A stretch of DNA of 64,000 nt from Enterobacteriaceae bacterium 4M9 (GTDB lineage: Bacteria; Pseudomonadota; Gammaproteobacteria; Enterobacterales; Enterobacteriaceae): NCBI GenBank assembly GCA_010092695.1, contig JAADJJ010000001.1, positions 930,001-994,000 of the forward strand. The letters run 5' to 3'. The position numbers were made by a program, and so were the translations under genes. Under the pieces are notes generated by a model, which saw only the letters and a list, made by a program, of their open reading frames with translations, made no database searches and was not told the origin of the DNA. The first letter of the stretch is position 1, and the number at the start of each line of letters is the position of its first letter. Shown piece by piece: positions 8,690-17,046 of this stretch.

Positions 8690-8719
8690 CAGTAGCTGGA
8701 AATCAATTACCAGCTACTG
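8690..8719 (-). other. Perfect 10-bp inverted repeat in the nrdD leader
   Basis: CAGTAGCTGG at 8690-8699 and its exact complement at 8710-8719 enclose a 10-nt AT-rich loop. It lies about 32 bases upstream of the nrdD start, inside the expected 5' untranslated region. No T-run follows on the minus strand, so it is not a terminator. A DnaA-box-like TTATACACA (8683-8691) touches its left arm. Confidence 0.6.
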
Positions 8720-8817
8720 GTGTCAATGATTCAGTGGCTTACCCGATATCGACAAAATTTATCCACAGCCGCTGGCTTAAACGATAGCGTTGCGAAGCGA
8801 CTGGTAGTAAGCGTAAT

Positions 8818-8860
8818 ACAATATATTGGGTCGGGTGGGATTTTATGGCCTATATGTAGT
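8818..8860 (-). promoter_or_regulatory. Pair of NrdR boxes at the nrdDG promoter
   Basis: ACAATATATTGG at 8818-8829 and CCTATATGTAGT at 8849-8860 resemble the NrdR box (ACWATATAKTGT type). They are 31 bp apart, the three-helical-turn spacing known for paired NrdR boxes. They bracket a -10-like TAAAAT on the minus strand (complement of 8840-8845), so NrdR bound here would repress nrdDG when dATP is ample. Confidence 0.7.
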
Positions 8861-8903
8861 GATTTTCATCAAACATGTTTGCGTTTTTTTTGATACAGAA
8901 CAA
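8859..8903 (-). promoter_or_regulatory. Two FNR sites upstream of nrdD
   Basis: GTGAT-N4-ATCAA at 8859-8872 and TTGAT-N4-AACAA at 8890-8903 each match the FNR consensus TTGAT-N4-ATCAA at nine of ten bases. Their centres are 31 bp apart, the same spacing as the two FNR sites (-33 and -64) described for E. coli nrdDG. The proximal site overlaps the upstream NrdR box by two bases. Confidence 0.8.
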
Positions 8904-9006
8904 AGTAAATCTGGGGTGCCTGTCAGGGCAAGGCCGAGGGAGAAATGTTAAAAAAACCGTAAATGACTGACTGGTCAAATTTTGAGATTTTCGTGGGAAA
9001 AAGAAG

Positions 9007-9034
9007 CAGCGGGGCATTGCCCCGCTGTTTTTTT
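9007..9034. terminator. Terminator after treC
   Basis: CAGCGGGGC-ATT-GCCCCGCTG is a 9-bp stem followed by seven T on the + strand; the last two are part of the treC stop codon. On the minus strand, the treC sense, it is followed by CTTCTTTTT. It ends the treBC transcript. Confidence 0.85.
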
Positions 9035-10691
9035 AGTTTACCAGCCAGTATACGGCTTCGAACGGTCGCAGCATCAGGCTGCCTGCCAGCGCGGGTGCCT
9101 GTGGGTAGTTACTCATCAAAATGCATGCATCGCTGGCGGTCATCTCGCTTTGCCAGCGTTGTGCTTCGCGGCTCAGGTTAGCGGCCACCACCAGCGTTTG
9201 TCCCTGATACTGGCGGCGGTAGCACCACAGCCACGGATGGTCAGGCAGCAGGTCCTGATAGTCGCCCCAGGTAAAGACGGGGTGGCATTTACGCAGGCGG
9301 ATTAGGTTCTGGTAAGCGTAAAACACCGAATCCGGGTCTGCCAGCGCAGCTTGCGCATTCACAGTATCGAAGTTGTCTCCCAGACCAATCCACGGCGTGC
9401 CGGTGGTGAAACCGGCATTCTCGCTGTTGTTCCACTGCATGGGTGAGCGGCCATTATCGCGAGATTTGCTGGCAAGGATGGCCAGCAGTTCGTCGGCCTC
9501 TCGCCCTGCGGCGTTCAGCTCGGCAAACATATTGTGGCTTTCCACATCGCGGTAATCGGCAAGATTGCCATAGTGCGGGTTGGTCATACCCAACTCTTCG
9601 CCCTGGTAGATATAAGGAGTGCCCTGCATTCCGTGCAGCACCATGCCAAGCATTTTTGCGGCCGGTACGCGCAGCGCACCCTCGTCGCCAAAGCGTGAAA
9701 CAATGCGCGGTTGGTCGTGGTTACACCAGAACAGCGCGTTCCACGCGACATTGTGCATGCCCCGCTGCCAGTGGCTGAACAGCGCTTTCAGCGCCACAAA
9801 ATCCGGCGGTGCCTTCGTCCACTTTTCACCGTTCGGATAGTCCACTTTCAGGTGATGGAAGTTAAACGTCATCGACAGCTCGGCGCCATCCAGCGCCCCG
9901 TAGCGCTGACAGTTTTCCAGCGACGTTGACGACATTTCGCCCACCGTCATCAGGCCGCGTGGGGTAAAGACATCGCGGCTGAACTCCTGCAAAAACTCGT
10001 GGATACGCGGCCCATCGGTGTAGAAACGACGGCCATCGGCGCCGGGCGCATCCTCCGGAAAACGCTGGTCTTTTGACACCAGATTAATTACGTCCAGACG
10101 TAGCCCATCCACACCGCGATCGGCCCAGAACTCACAGACCTTTTTCAGCTCGTTGCGTACCTGCGGGTTCTCCCAGTTGAGATCCGCCTGCTCAGGCGCG
10201 AACAGGTGCAGATAATACTGCCCACTTTCGGCGTGCCAGCGCCAGGCGTTGCCACCGAATTTAGACCGCCAGTGGTTAGGTACTTGCTCCGGTGTACCAT
10301 CGCGCCAGATATAAAACGCGCGATACGGACTGTCTTTGTTCAGTGCTTCACGAAACCATGCGTGTTGGGTCGACGTATGGTTGAGCACCATATCCAGAAT
10401 AATGCGCATGCCGCGCTGGTGGGCGCCGTCAACCAGTCTGTCGAAGTCCTCCAGCGTGCCGTAAGTTGGGTCAATGGCGGTATAGTTGGCGACGTCATAC
10501 CCGTTATCCACCTGCGGCGACACATAAAATGGCGTCAGCCAGAGGGCATCCACACCGAGCTTTTGCAGGTAGTCGAGGCGTTCAATCACGCCCTGCAGGT
10601 CGCCGGTGCCGCTGCCGGTGGTGTCCTGGAAGCTCTTCGGGTAGATCTGGTAAACAGTGCCGTTCTGCCACCAGTGAGGAATTGTCTGCAT
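9033..10691 (-). CDS. treC: Trehalose-6-phosphate hydrolase
   Basis: A 552-residue cytoplasmic GH13 alpha-glucosidase that splits trehalose 6-phosphate into glucose and glucose 6-phosphate (E. coli 551). The catalytic residues are visible: nucleophile D200 in GLRLDVINL, acid/base E252 in TVGEMSS and D326 in NHDQPR. It is the second gene of the tre operon, 57 bases after treB, with a Shine-Dalgarno AGGA before its ATG. A terminator-like hairpin lies in that 57-base gap. Confidence 0.98.
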   Translation of the reverse strand: MQTIPHWWQNGTVYQIYPKSFQDTTGSGTGDLQGVIERLDYLQKLGVDALWLTPFYVSPQVDNGYDVANYTAIDPTYGTLEDFDRLVDGAHQRGMRIILDMVLNHTSTQHAWFREALNKDSPYRAFYIWRDGTPEQVPNHWRSKFGGNAWRWHAESGQYYLHLFAPEQADLNWENPQVRNELKKVCEFWADRGVDGLRLDVINLVSKDQRFPEDAPGADGRRFYTDGPRIHEFLQEFSRDVFTPRGLMTVGEMSSTSLENCQRYGALDGAELSMTFNFHHLKVDYPNGEKWTKAPPDFVALKALFSHWQRGMHNVAWNALFWCNHDQPRIVSRFGDEGALRVPAAKMLGMVLHGMQGTPYIYQGEELGMTNPHYGNLADYRDVESHNMFAELNAAGREADELLAILASKSRDNGRSPMQWNNSENAGFTTGTPWIGLGDNFDTVNAQAALADPDSVFYAYQNLIRLRKCHPVFTWGDYQDLLPDHPWLWCYRRQYQGQTLVVAANLSREAQRWQSEMTASDACILMSNYPQAPALAGSLMLRPFEAVYWLVN

Positions 10692-10712
10692 AAATCACTG
10701 TCCTGATGAGGT

Positions 10713-10736
10713 GAAAAAGGGCGTCACCGACGCCCT
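10713..10736 (-). terminator. Terminator-like hairpin between treB and treC
   Basis: AGGGCGTC and GACGCCCT form an 8-bp perfect stem with a 3-nt loop, followed on the minus strand by TTTTTCA. It has the form of an intrinsic terminator but lies inside the operon just before the treC ribosome-binding site, so partial termination or mRNA-end stabilisation would set the treB to treC ratio. Confidence 0.65.
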
Positions 10737-10748
10737 GAAAAAACGAAC

Positions 10749-12167
10749 TTACACCGCCTGGAGTGCGTCCTGACGCACTTTGCGTTTGTAGACGATGCTG
10801 GTCAGTAGCATCGGCACCACAATGGCAATGACCATCGCCATTGAGTAAACCTGCCAGTAGGTCGGCTGGATGGACAGAATGCCCGGCAGGCCGCCAACGC
10901 CAATGCCGTTTGCCATCACACCGCTCAGCCCACACAGCAGGGCCGCGAGGCCAGAGCCAATCATTGCGCACAGCATCGGGAAGCGGTATTTCAGGTTGAT
11001 GCCGTACATCGCCGGTTCGGTCACGCCGAGCCAGGCAGAAATCGCTGCTGGTACAGAAACCTCACGCTCTTTGTCTTTGCGACTGGAAATGATGATGCCC
11101 ACCACCGCAGCGCCCTGCGCAATGTTCGACAGCGCAATCAGCGGCCACACTGGCGTACCGCCCATGTTCTGGATCATCTGCATATCAATCGCGAGCGTGG
11201 TCTGGTGCACGCCGGTAATCACCAGCGGTGCGTAAAGGAAGCCAAACAGCGCGGCACCAATCGGGGCAAAACTGCCGGTCATCAGGTGGCGCACCACCCA
11301 GGCAACGCCGTCGCCAATGGCGCGACCAACCGGGCCGATAATGGCATGAGCGAGGAACACGGCAATAATCAGCGAGCACACCGGCACAATCACCAGATAG
11401 AGATAGTCCGGTACGATGCGCTTGAGGCGTGTTTCGATAAAACCGAGCGCCAGGCCTGCCATCAGCGCCGGAATCACCTGCGCCTGATAGCCTACTTTCT
11501 CAATGGTGAACCAGCCAAAGTGCCAGATTTCCGGTACCTGGCTGCCCAGCAGATAGGCGTTCATGAGCTGTGGTGACACCAGCGTCACGCCAAGCACGAT
11601 GCCGAGAATGGGTGTGCCGCCCATTTTGCGTACCACCGACCAGCAAATCCCTACCGGCAAATAGAAGAAAATCGCCTCGCCAATCAACCACAAGAAGTCG
11701 TAAGCGGTTTGCAGCGCCGGGTACATCTGTGCCAGCGTCTGGCCGTTGCTCATCGGCACATCACCGATAACGTTACGGAAACCGAGGATCAGGCCGCCGC
11801 TGATAAGCGCGGGCAGCAGCGGAAAGAAAATTTCCGCAAAGTGAGAAATCCAGCGTTCGTGCCACTTCATGTTCTGGCGTGCGGCCAGCTTTGCCTGTTC
11901 TTTGTCTGCACTGCTGTGGCCGCTGGTGGCCAGCAGTGCCTTGTAGTAATCACCTACGTTGGTGCCAATCACCACCTGGAACTGGCCGGCGTTAGTAAAG
12001 CAGCCTTTCACCATTGGCAGGTTTTCAATCTCTGTCGGGTTAGCGTGTGCGGGGTTGTTCAGCACAAAGCGCAGGCGGGTGATGCAGTGAGAGACGGTCG
12101 CGATGTTGTCGCGCCCGCCAACCAGCGCAATCAACCTGTCGATATCATGTTGGTTTATTTTGCTCAT
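10749..12167 (-). CDS. treB: Trehalose PTS permease, EIIBC
   Basis: A 472-residue trehalose-specific EIIBC that imports trehalose and phosphorylates it to trehalose 6-phosphate (E. coli 473). The IIB domain comes first, with its phosphorylated Cys in TVSHCITRLRF around residue 29; the IIC domain with about ten membrane helices follows. The ATG at 12167 gives MSKINQHDIDRLIALVGG, the family N-terminus. An in-frame extension of 38 codons runs through the operator and is rejected. Regulated by TreR, whose gene lies just upstream. Confidence 0.97.
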   Translation of the reverse strand: MSKINQHDIDRLIALVGGRDNIATVSHCITRLRFVLNNPAHANPTEIENLPMVKGCFTNAGQFQVVIGTNVGDYYKALLATSGHSSADKEQAKLAARQNMKWHERWISHFAEIFFPLLPALISGGLILGFRNVIGDVPMSNGQTLAQMYPALQTAYDFLWLIGEAIFFYLPVGICWSVVRKMGGTPILGIVLGVTLVSPQLMNAYLLGSQVPEIWHFGWFTIEKVGYQAQVIPALMAGLALGFIETRLKRIVPDYLYLVIVPVCSLIIAVFLAHAIIGPVGRAIGDGVAWVVRHLMTGSFAPIGAALFGFLYAPLVITGVHQTTLAIDMQMIQNMGGTPVWPLIALSNIAQGAAVVGIIISSRKDKEREVSVPAAISAWLGVTEPAMYGINLKYRFPMLCAMIGSGLAALLCGLSGVMANGIGVGGLPGILSIQPTYWQVYSMAMVIAIVVPMLLTSIVYKRKVRQDALQAV

Positions 12168-12250
12168 TATGAATTCCCATTCTGAGGGGAAGGAGGGTCC
12201 ACGGTTTTGTTCTGGGTGAGACGTTATCCTGTAATGCTGTCCCGCGAAAT

Positions 12251-12262
12251 GGGAACGTTCCC
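12251..12262 (-). promoter_or_regulatory. TreR operator
   Basis: GGGAACGTTCCC is a perfect 12-bp palindrome with the central CG typical of LacI-family operators. It lies in the treR-treB gap, 84 bases before the treB start. A half-site TGTGA on the minus strand (complement of 12278-12282) nearby could be part of a weak CRP site. Confidence 0.75.
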
Positions 12263-12314
12263 GAAACAGGAAAGCGATCACAAATACGGTGCGTTTGCCT
12301 CGCCTGGCAAGGCG

Positions 12315-13262
12315 TTAGACGAGTCGTGAGGGAATGACGATACGTTCGGGATTTGCGTTGGTATTGATGCGGGAAATCAGCTGAGAAGCGGCCTGGCGGC
12401 CCGCTTCCGGGTAGCCAGGATCAACGGTAATGGTTTCCGGGTAGAGAAACTTCAGCAGCGGTGTGTTGCCCACACTCGCCAGTTGGATGCCGTTGCGCTG
12501 TTGCTGTTGCAGATACTTACTGGCGCCAATGGCAAGTGTATCGGTGGCACACACCAGCGCCGTGGTTTGCGGCGTAAGCACTTCTGAAGCATGCTCAAAA
12601 CCCAGTTTCATGGTCAGGCCGGGCAGGGCGAAATGGGGCGTCAGATTATGGCGTGCGCAGAAATCCATATACGATTTGTGGCGCAGCAGGCCAGTTGTGG
12701 AGTCCGTGTGCGGCACGCCGAGAAAGCTGATGTGGCGATGGCCCTGGCGGTAAAGGCTCTCCATTAACAGCGCGATAGCGCCCAGGTCATCGTAACAAAC
12801 GCAGCTAAACCCTTCGATTTCGCGTGCAAGCATCACCAGGCTTTGTTGCCACGGGCGAAGCAGGGCTTCCGGAATATCGCTGAAGCCAAACAGAATAACG
12901 CCGTCAACGTTACGCTGGCGCAGCATGCGCAGGTGCTCTTCAACCAGCGTCAGAGAGAACTGGCTTTCCATCATAATCGGGTCGTAACCGGCGGCATAAA
13001 ATGCGGGCAGCATGGTTTGCACGGCGAGGTTTTCAGACAGGGAGTCCAGGCGCGTGACAATAACGCCCACCACTTTATCACTCTGGCTGCGCATGGCCCT
13101 GGCTGAGCGTGACGGGGAGAATCCCTTCTGGTTGACTATCGCCAGTACCTTTTCGCGCGTGGCCTCGCTGACGCCGTTTTCGTTATTCAGTACGCGTGAA
13201 ACGGTGGACTTGCCTACGCCGCTCAGGCGAGCGATATCTTTGATAGTCAGACGATTACTCAT
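12315..13262 (-). CDS. treR: Trehalose operon repressor TreR
   Basis: A 315-residue LacI-family repressor, the same length as in E. coli, known to sense trehalose 6-phosphate. The N-terminal helix-turn-helix reads TIKDIARLSGVGKSTVSRVL; a periplasmic-binding-protein-like sensor domain follows (IIVTRLDSLSEN is VIVTRLDSLSEN here). The ATG at 13262 places the helix-turn-helix at residues 5-25; the ATG ten codons upstream adds a tail not seen in the family. It is transcribed in the same direction as treBC and its own operator lies 52 bases downstream of its stop. Confidence 0.97.
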   Translation of the reverse strand: MSNRLTIKDIARLSGVGKSTVSRVLNNENGVSEATREKVLAIVNQKGFSPSRSARAMRSQSDKVVGVIVTRLDSLSENLAVQTMLPAFYAAGYDPIMMESQFSLTLVEEHLRMLRQRNVDGVILFGFSDIPEALLRPWQQSLVMLAREIEGFSCVCYDDLGAIALLMESLYRQGHRHISFLGVPHTDSTTGLLRHKSYMDFCARHNLTPHFALPGLTMKLGFEHASEVLTPQTTALVCATDTLAIGASKYLQQQQRNGIQLASVGNTPLLKFLYPETITVDPGYPEAGRQAASQLISRINTNANPERIVIPSRLV

Positions 13263-13634
13263 GCGCTCAGTTCTTCTACGTATTGGGTGCACGTTAAGGG
13301 ACTGCTACAGGCTAATGGAATGGCGATAAACCGCAATGAGAAAGCGTCGGTTATTTGCTTTAGATGCGGATGATGCCGTGATTTATGTCCTTGTTCGCAA
13401 TCACTGGTGCATTAAGTGGTATCGGGACCATGCCGATCGCTGTGTAGCGGTTGTAGCCTGGACGAATGGTGTACAAGGGCTGCCCTGAAAAGGAAACCTC
13501 CGTCGCGATTATGGCCCGCCACAGGACTAAATGTGACAGGATGTGATCCGGGTCCTGCTGCACAGTTTGCGCTACTTGTCCTGGCGTGTTACCAGAATGA
13601 CCTGAATTTTCTTATCACCAGGAAGGTACATTTC
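13263..13634. other. Intergenic region treR / GH20 gene
   Basis: This 372-base gap holds the divergent promoters of treR and the hexosaminidase gene. I see no strong promoter hexamers, no repeat and no convincing gene. A 67-codon GTG-initiated frame on the minus strand (13360-13563) has no Shine-Dalgarno. In E. coli the gene next to treR here is mgtA, which is absent. Confidence 0.6.
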
Positions 13635-16043
13635 ATGTTTAAAACAGTGCGTTATGCCGTACTGCTGTGTGGGGCGGCAATGAGTTTTCCCGGTCTGGCG
13701 TCGCCTGCCGGAGATCTCCCTTTGATGCCCTGGCCAACACAGGTAGAGCGCCCGTCTGAAGAAGGGCGTCTGGTGTTAGATAATGGAATATCAATTGTGG
13801 TCAAGGGCGACCAGCTTGATGAGGAGGTCGCCCGCTGGCGGCATCGCATCGCGTTACAGTTGGGGTGGACGCTAAAGCCGCAGACTGAGGCAACAAAGCA
13901 TTGCACGATTTCCATTGAGATTGCGCAAAAGGTCTCGCCGCAGCCGCAGGAGAATAGTGATGAAAGTTATCGCCTGAGTATCACTGCCGCGGGGATTAAG
14001 CTCACCGCGCAGACCCGCTTTGGTGCAATGCGCGGCATGGAAACGCTGCTGCAGCTTATTCGCCCGGGCGCGGAGGATGTCAGCGTTCCGTATCTCACTA
14101 TTGAAGACAGCCCGCGCTTTCCCTGGCGCGGCGTACTGCTGGACTCTGCCCGCCACTTCCTGCCCGTCAGCACTATTTTGCGCCAGCTTGACGGCATGGC
14201 CGCAGCCAAGCTCAACGTGCTGCACTGGCATCTGACCGACGACCAGGGCTGGCGCTTCACGTCAGCCCTCTATCCAAAGTTGCAGCATGTAGCCAGCGAC
14301 GGTCAGTTCTACACCCAGGCACAAATGCGAGAAGTGGTGCGTTATGCCACTCGCTTAGGCATTCGTGTTGTGCCGGAAATCGACTTGCCAGGCCATGCTT
14401 CGGCCATTGCCGTGGCGTATCCGGAGTTAATGAGCGCGCCAGGCCCTTATGAAATGGAGCGCGAGTGGGGCGTACTTACGCCGGTGCTGGACCCTTCGAA
14501 TGAAGCGGTCTATCAGTTTGTCGACAGCATTGTGGGTGAAGTCGCTGCCATTTTCCCTGACAGCTACCTGCATATCGGTGGCGATGAAGTGGACGATACG
14601 CACTGGAAGGCGAATCCAAAGATTCAGGCCTTTATGCGCGAGAATAACCTCGCCGACAGCCACGCGTTGCAGGCTTACTTTAACCAGCGGCTGGAAACTA
14701 TCCTGGAAAAACATAACCGCCGCATGGTGGGTTGGGATGAAATTTTTCACCCGGACCTGCCAAAGAGCATTCTGGTTCAGTCCTGGCAGGGACAGGATGC
14801 ACTGGGCAGCATTGCTAAAGCGGGCTATCGCGGCATTCTCTCCACCGGCTTTTATCTCGACCAACCGCAGTCTGCTGCGTACCACTATCGTAACGAGCCG
14901 TTGCCAAAGGGGCTAAATGGTGTGGATAAACTGTCAGCGCAGGATAGCGCCCAGAGTTGGGCGTTTACTATGCCGCGGCTTAAGGGCAGTGCAGTAGAAG
15001 GCAGTTTCACTCTGGTGAAAGGGACCGCATCCCAGGCGTGGCGCGGATTTATCGATTTCAAAGGCAAATCGCGGCGTGCAGTGCGCGATATTCGCTGGCT
15101 TAACGACCAGCAGGTGACGTTCAGCGTCGATACCTGGATGGGCGACGTGCGCCCGGTGGTGACGCTGAACAAAGAGGACCTGAGCGGCTATTTCCTGGTA
15201 GGAAATGTGCGTTACCCGGTGAGCGGTAACAAGCTGTCGTCCGTGCCTGTGGGCTTAGCGCCCAACGTTCCGGCGGCCTCGCAGATGACAAATATCATCG
15301 GCGGAGAGGCAGCGTTATGGGCAGAAAACATTGTCGGTTCTATTCTTGATATCAAACTGTGGCCGCGCGCCTTTGTGGTGGCAGAGCGCCTGTGGTCAGA
15401 GCCAGATGTTGACGATGTAGATAACATGTATCAGCGTTTACAGAGCGTTGATGGCTGGTCGACGATTTCCGCAGGGCTTCAGCAGTACAGCCAGATGCAG
15501 GCTCATATGACGCGCCTTGCCGGTACGGGTGATGTACTGGCCTTGCAGGTGCTCGCCCAGGCACTGGAGCCTGCGCAGTATTACACGCGCCATCACCTGA
15601 AATACCAGGCAGGAAATTATCATCAGTTTGAACCGCTCAACCGGCTGGCAGATGGCCTGCCAGCCGAAAGCATGACGGTGCGCCAGATTGATGGTTGGGT
15701 AGACCGTCTGTTGGCCGGGCGTAAAGACAAAGCCAGCGCGCAGGCGTTGCGTAATGTGTTTACCCGCTGGCGCGACAACACCGACGATGTCGTGTCAGTG
15801 ATTGACGGCAATTACGTGCTCAAGCCGCTTAAGCCGGTTGTTGAGGATGTAAAGCGTCTGGCTGAGATGGGGCTACGTTTGACGGAGTTGGTTGAGCGCG
15901 GCGAAAGCATCAGCGAGCGCCAACGTAAAGCGTGGCAGTACCAGCTGGATGAAGCCGCTCAGGTACGTGATGAAGTGGTGATTGCGGTGGTTTATCCGCT
16001 GGAGAAATTGCTGCGTGCGGTAGGACGCAACAGCGGCACATAA
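13635..16043 (+). CDS. Secreted beta-N-acetylhexosaminidase, GH20
   Basis: An 802-residue glycoside hydrolase family 20 enzyme, expected to release terminal N-acetylglucosamine or N-acetylgalactosamine from chitin oligomers or glycans. The ATG at 13635 follows AGGAAGG and starts a signal peptide (MFKTVRYAVLLCGAAMSFPGLASPA), so export to the periplasm or beyond is likely. A GH20b domain (about 30-155) precedes the catalytic barrel with HWHLTDDQGWRF and the catalytic Asp-Glu pair D317-E318 in HIGGDEVDD. About 140 residues are inserted before the conserved GGEAALWAE. The gene is monocistronic and has no counterpart at this place in E. coli. Confidence 0.93.
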   Translation: MFKTVRYAVLLCGAAMSFPGLASPAGDLPLMPWPTQVERPSEEGRLVLDNGISIVVKGDQLDEEVARWRHRIALQLGWTLKPQTEATKHCTISIEIAQKVSPQPQENSDESYRLSITAAGIKLTAQTRFGAMRGMETLLQLIRPGAEDVSVPYLTIEDSPRFPWRGVLLDSARHFLPVSTILRQLDGMAAAKLNVLHWHLTDDQGWRFTSALYPKLQHVASDGQFYTQAQMREVVRYATRLGIRVVPEIDLPGHASAIAVAYPELMSAPGPYEMEREWGVLTPVLDPSNEAVYQFVDSIVGEVAAIFPDSYLHIGGDEVDDTHWKANPKIQAFMRENNLADSHALQAYFNQRLETILEKHNRRMVGWDEIFHPDLPKSILVQSWQGQDALGSIAKAGYRGILSTGFYLDQPQSAAYHYRNEPLPKGLNGVDKLSAQDSAQSWAFTMPRLKGSAVEGSFTLVKGTASQAWRGFIDFKGKSRRAVRDIRWLNDQQVTFSVDTWMGDVRPVVTLNKEDLSGYFLVGNVRYPVSGNKLSSVPVGLAPNVPAASQMTNIIGGEAALWAENIVGSILDIKLWPRAFVVAERLWSEPDVDDVDNMYQRLQSVDGWSTISAGLQQYSQMQAHMTRLAGTGDVLALQVLAQALEPAQYYTRHHLKYQAGNYHQFEPLNRLADGLPAESMTVRQIDGWVDRLLAGRKDKASAQALRNVFTRWRDNTDDVVSVIDGNYVLKPLKPVVEDVKRLAEMGLRLTELVERGESISERQRKAWQYQLDEAAQVRDEVVIAVVYPLEKLLRAVGRNSGT

Positions 16044-16080
16044 AAAAAGCCGCATAAAGCGGCCTGACGCATTTCATAAG

Positions 16081-16111
16081 AAAAACGAACGCATTATGCG
16101 TTCGTTTTTTT
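16081..16111. terminator. Bidirectional terminator, GH20 gene / ridA
   Basis: CGAACGC-ATTAT-GCGTTCG with a five-A run before and a seven-T run after lies between two convergent genes and can serve both. Confidence 0.9.
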
Positions 16112-16120
16112 ATGAATCGA

Positions 16121-16507
16121 TTAGCGACGCACAGCGATCGCTTCGATTTCGATTTTCACGTCTTTAGGCAGACGCGCCACTTCGACGCAGGAGCGTGCCG
16201 GGAACGGCGCGTTATGCTCGGTGAAAAATGCCTCATAGGCGGCGTTCACGGTGGCAAAATCGTTGAGGTCTTTTACAAACACCGTGGTTTTCACAATATC
16301 GGCCACTGTCAGGCCGGCTGCTTCAACCACGGCCTTCACGTTTGCCAGTGACTGGCGCGCCTGCGCCGTGACATCGTCCGGCACGTCACCGGTTTTCGGG
16401 CAGACCGGGATCTGGCCGGAAGTGATAATCATGCTACCCAGATCGACGCCCTGGACATACGGGCCGATGGCGGCCGGTGCGTTGGTGGTGCTGATTTCGC
16501 GTGACAT
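16121..16507 (-). CDS. ridA: Enamine/imine deaminase RidA
   Basis: A 128-residue YjgF/YER057c/UK114-family protein, the same length as in E. coli. It hydrolyses reactive 2-aminoacrylate and related enamines released by PLP enzymes. The family signature ARSCVEVARLPKDVKIEIEA, with the substrate-binding Arg, is present. The ATG follows GGAG. It lies beside pyrI, as in E. coli, separated by 66 bases. Confidence 0.97.
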   Translation of the reverse strand: MSREISTTNAPAAIGPYVQGVDLGSMIITSGQIPVCPKTGDVPDDVTAQARQSLANVKAVVEAAGLTVADIVKTTVFVKDLNDFATVNAAYEAFFTEHNAPFPARSCVEVARLPKDVKIEIEAIAVRR

Positions 16508-16573
16508 ATTTTCTCCAAAAAGGTGTAAAAGCTGCGCTCAATTATAAGGAGCCTGTCGGCTATTACCAGCCTC

Positions 16574-17035
16574 TCAGCCGGCCAGAACCACCTGATGCGA
16601 GAACTCTTTCTCGCAATATTTGCACTTAAGCGTGATGGCGTCGTGGCGCTGCCTGACGGCAAAACTGGAGGCGACGGGTTCACTGCGGCTGATGCAGTTG
16701 CTGTTCGGGCAGATAAGCACCTTCTCAATGCGCTCTGGCAGCGTCGGATTACTTTTACCTACCACTTCATAATCGTCGATGCGGTTTACCGTGGCGTGAG
16801 GCGCGTACAGCGCCAGCTGGTTAACCTGCTCATCGGTGAGAAACGTATTTTCGATTTTAATCAGGTCTTTGCGCCCCTGTTCGCGGGAGGGCAGGTTCAG
16901 GCCAATGGTAATGCGCTGGTCGGTTTCCGTCAGGCGGAACAGCGTCAAAAGCGTAAAACCAACGTGTGCCGGAATATGGTCGATGACCGTGCCGCACTTA
17001 ATCGCTTCGACCTGCAGTTTGTTATCGTGTGTCAT
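16574..17035 (-). CDS. pyrI: Aspartate carbamoyltransferase regulatory chain
   Basis: A 153-residue regulatory subunit that binds CTP/ATP and holds the catalytic trimers of ATCase together, the same length as in E. coli. The four zinc cysteines are visible in CPNSNC and CKYC. It is the last gene of pyrLBI, 11 bases after pyrB. Confidence 0.98.
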   Translation of the reverse strand: MTHDNKLQVEAIKCGTVIDHIPAHVGFTLLTLFRLTETDQRITIGLNLPSREQGRKDLIKIENTFLTDEQVNQLALYAPHATVNRIDDYEVVGKSNPTLPERIEKVLICPNSNCISRSEPVASSFAVRQRHDAITLKCKYCEKEFSHQVVLAG

Positions 17036-17046
17036 CGTTTTTCCCC

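Noticed and set aside
13360..13563. 67-codon frame upstream of treR
   Set aside because: It starts with GTG, has no Shine-Dalgarno and no family resemblance; it is treated as non-coding.
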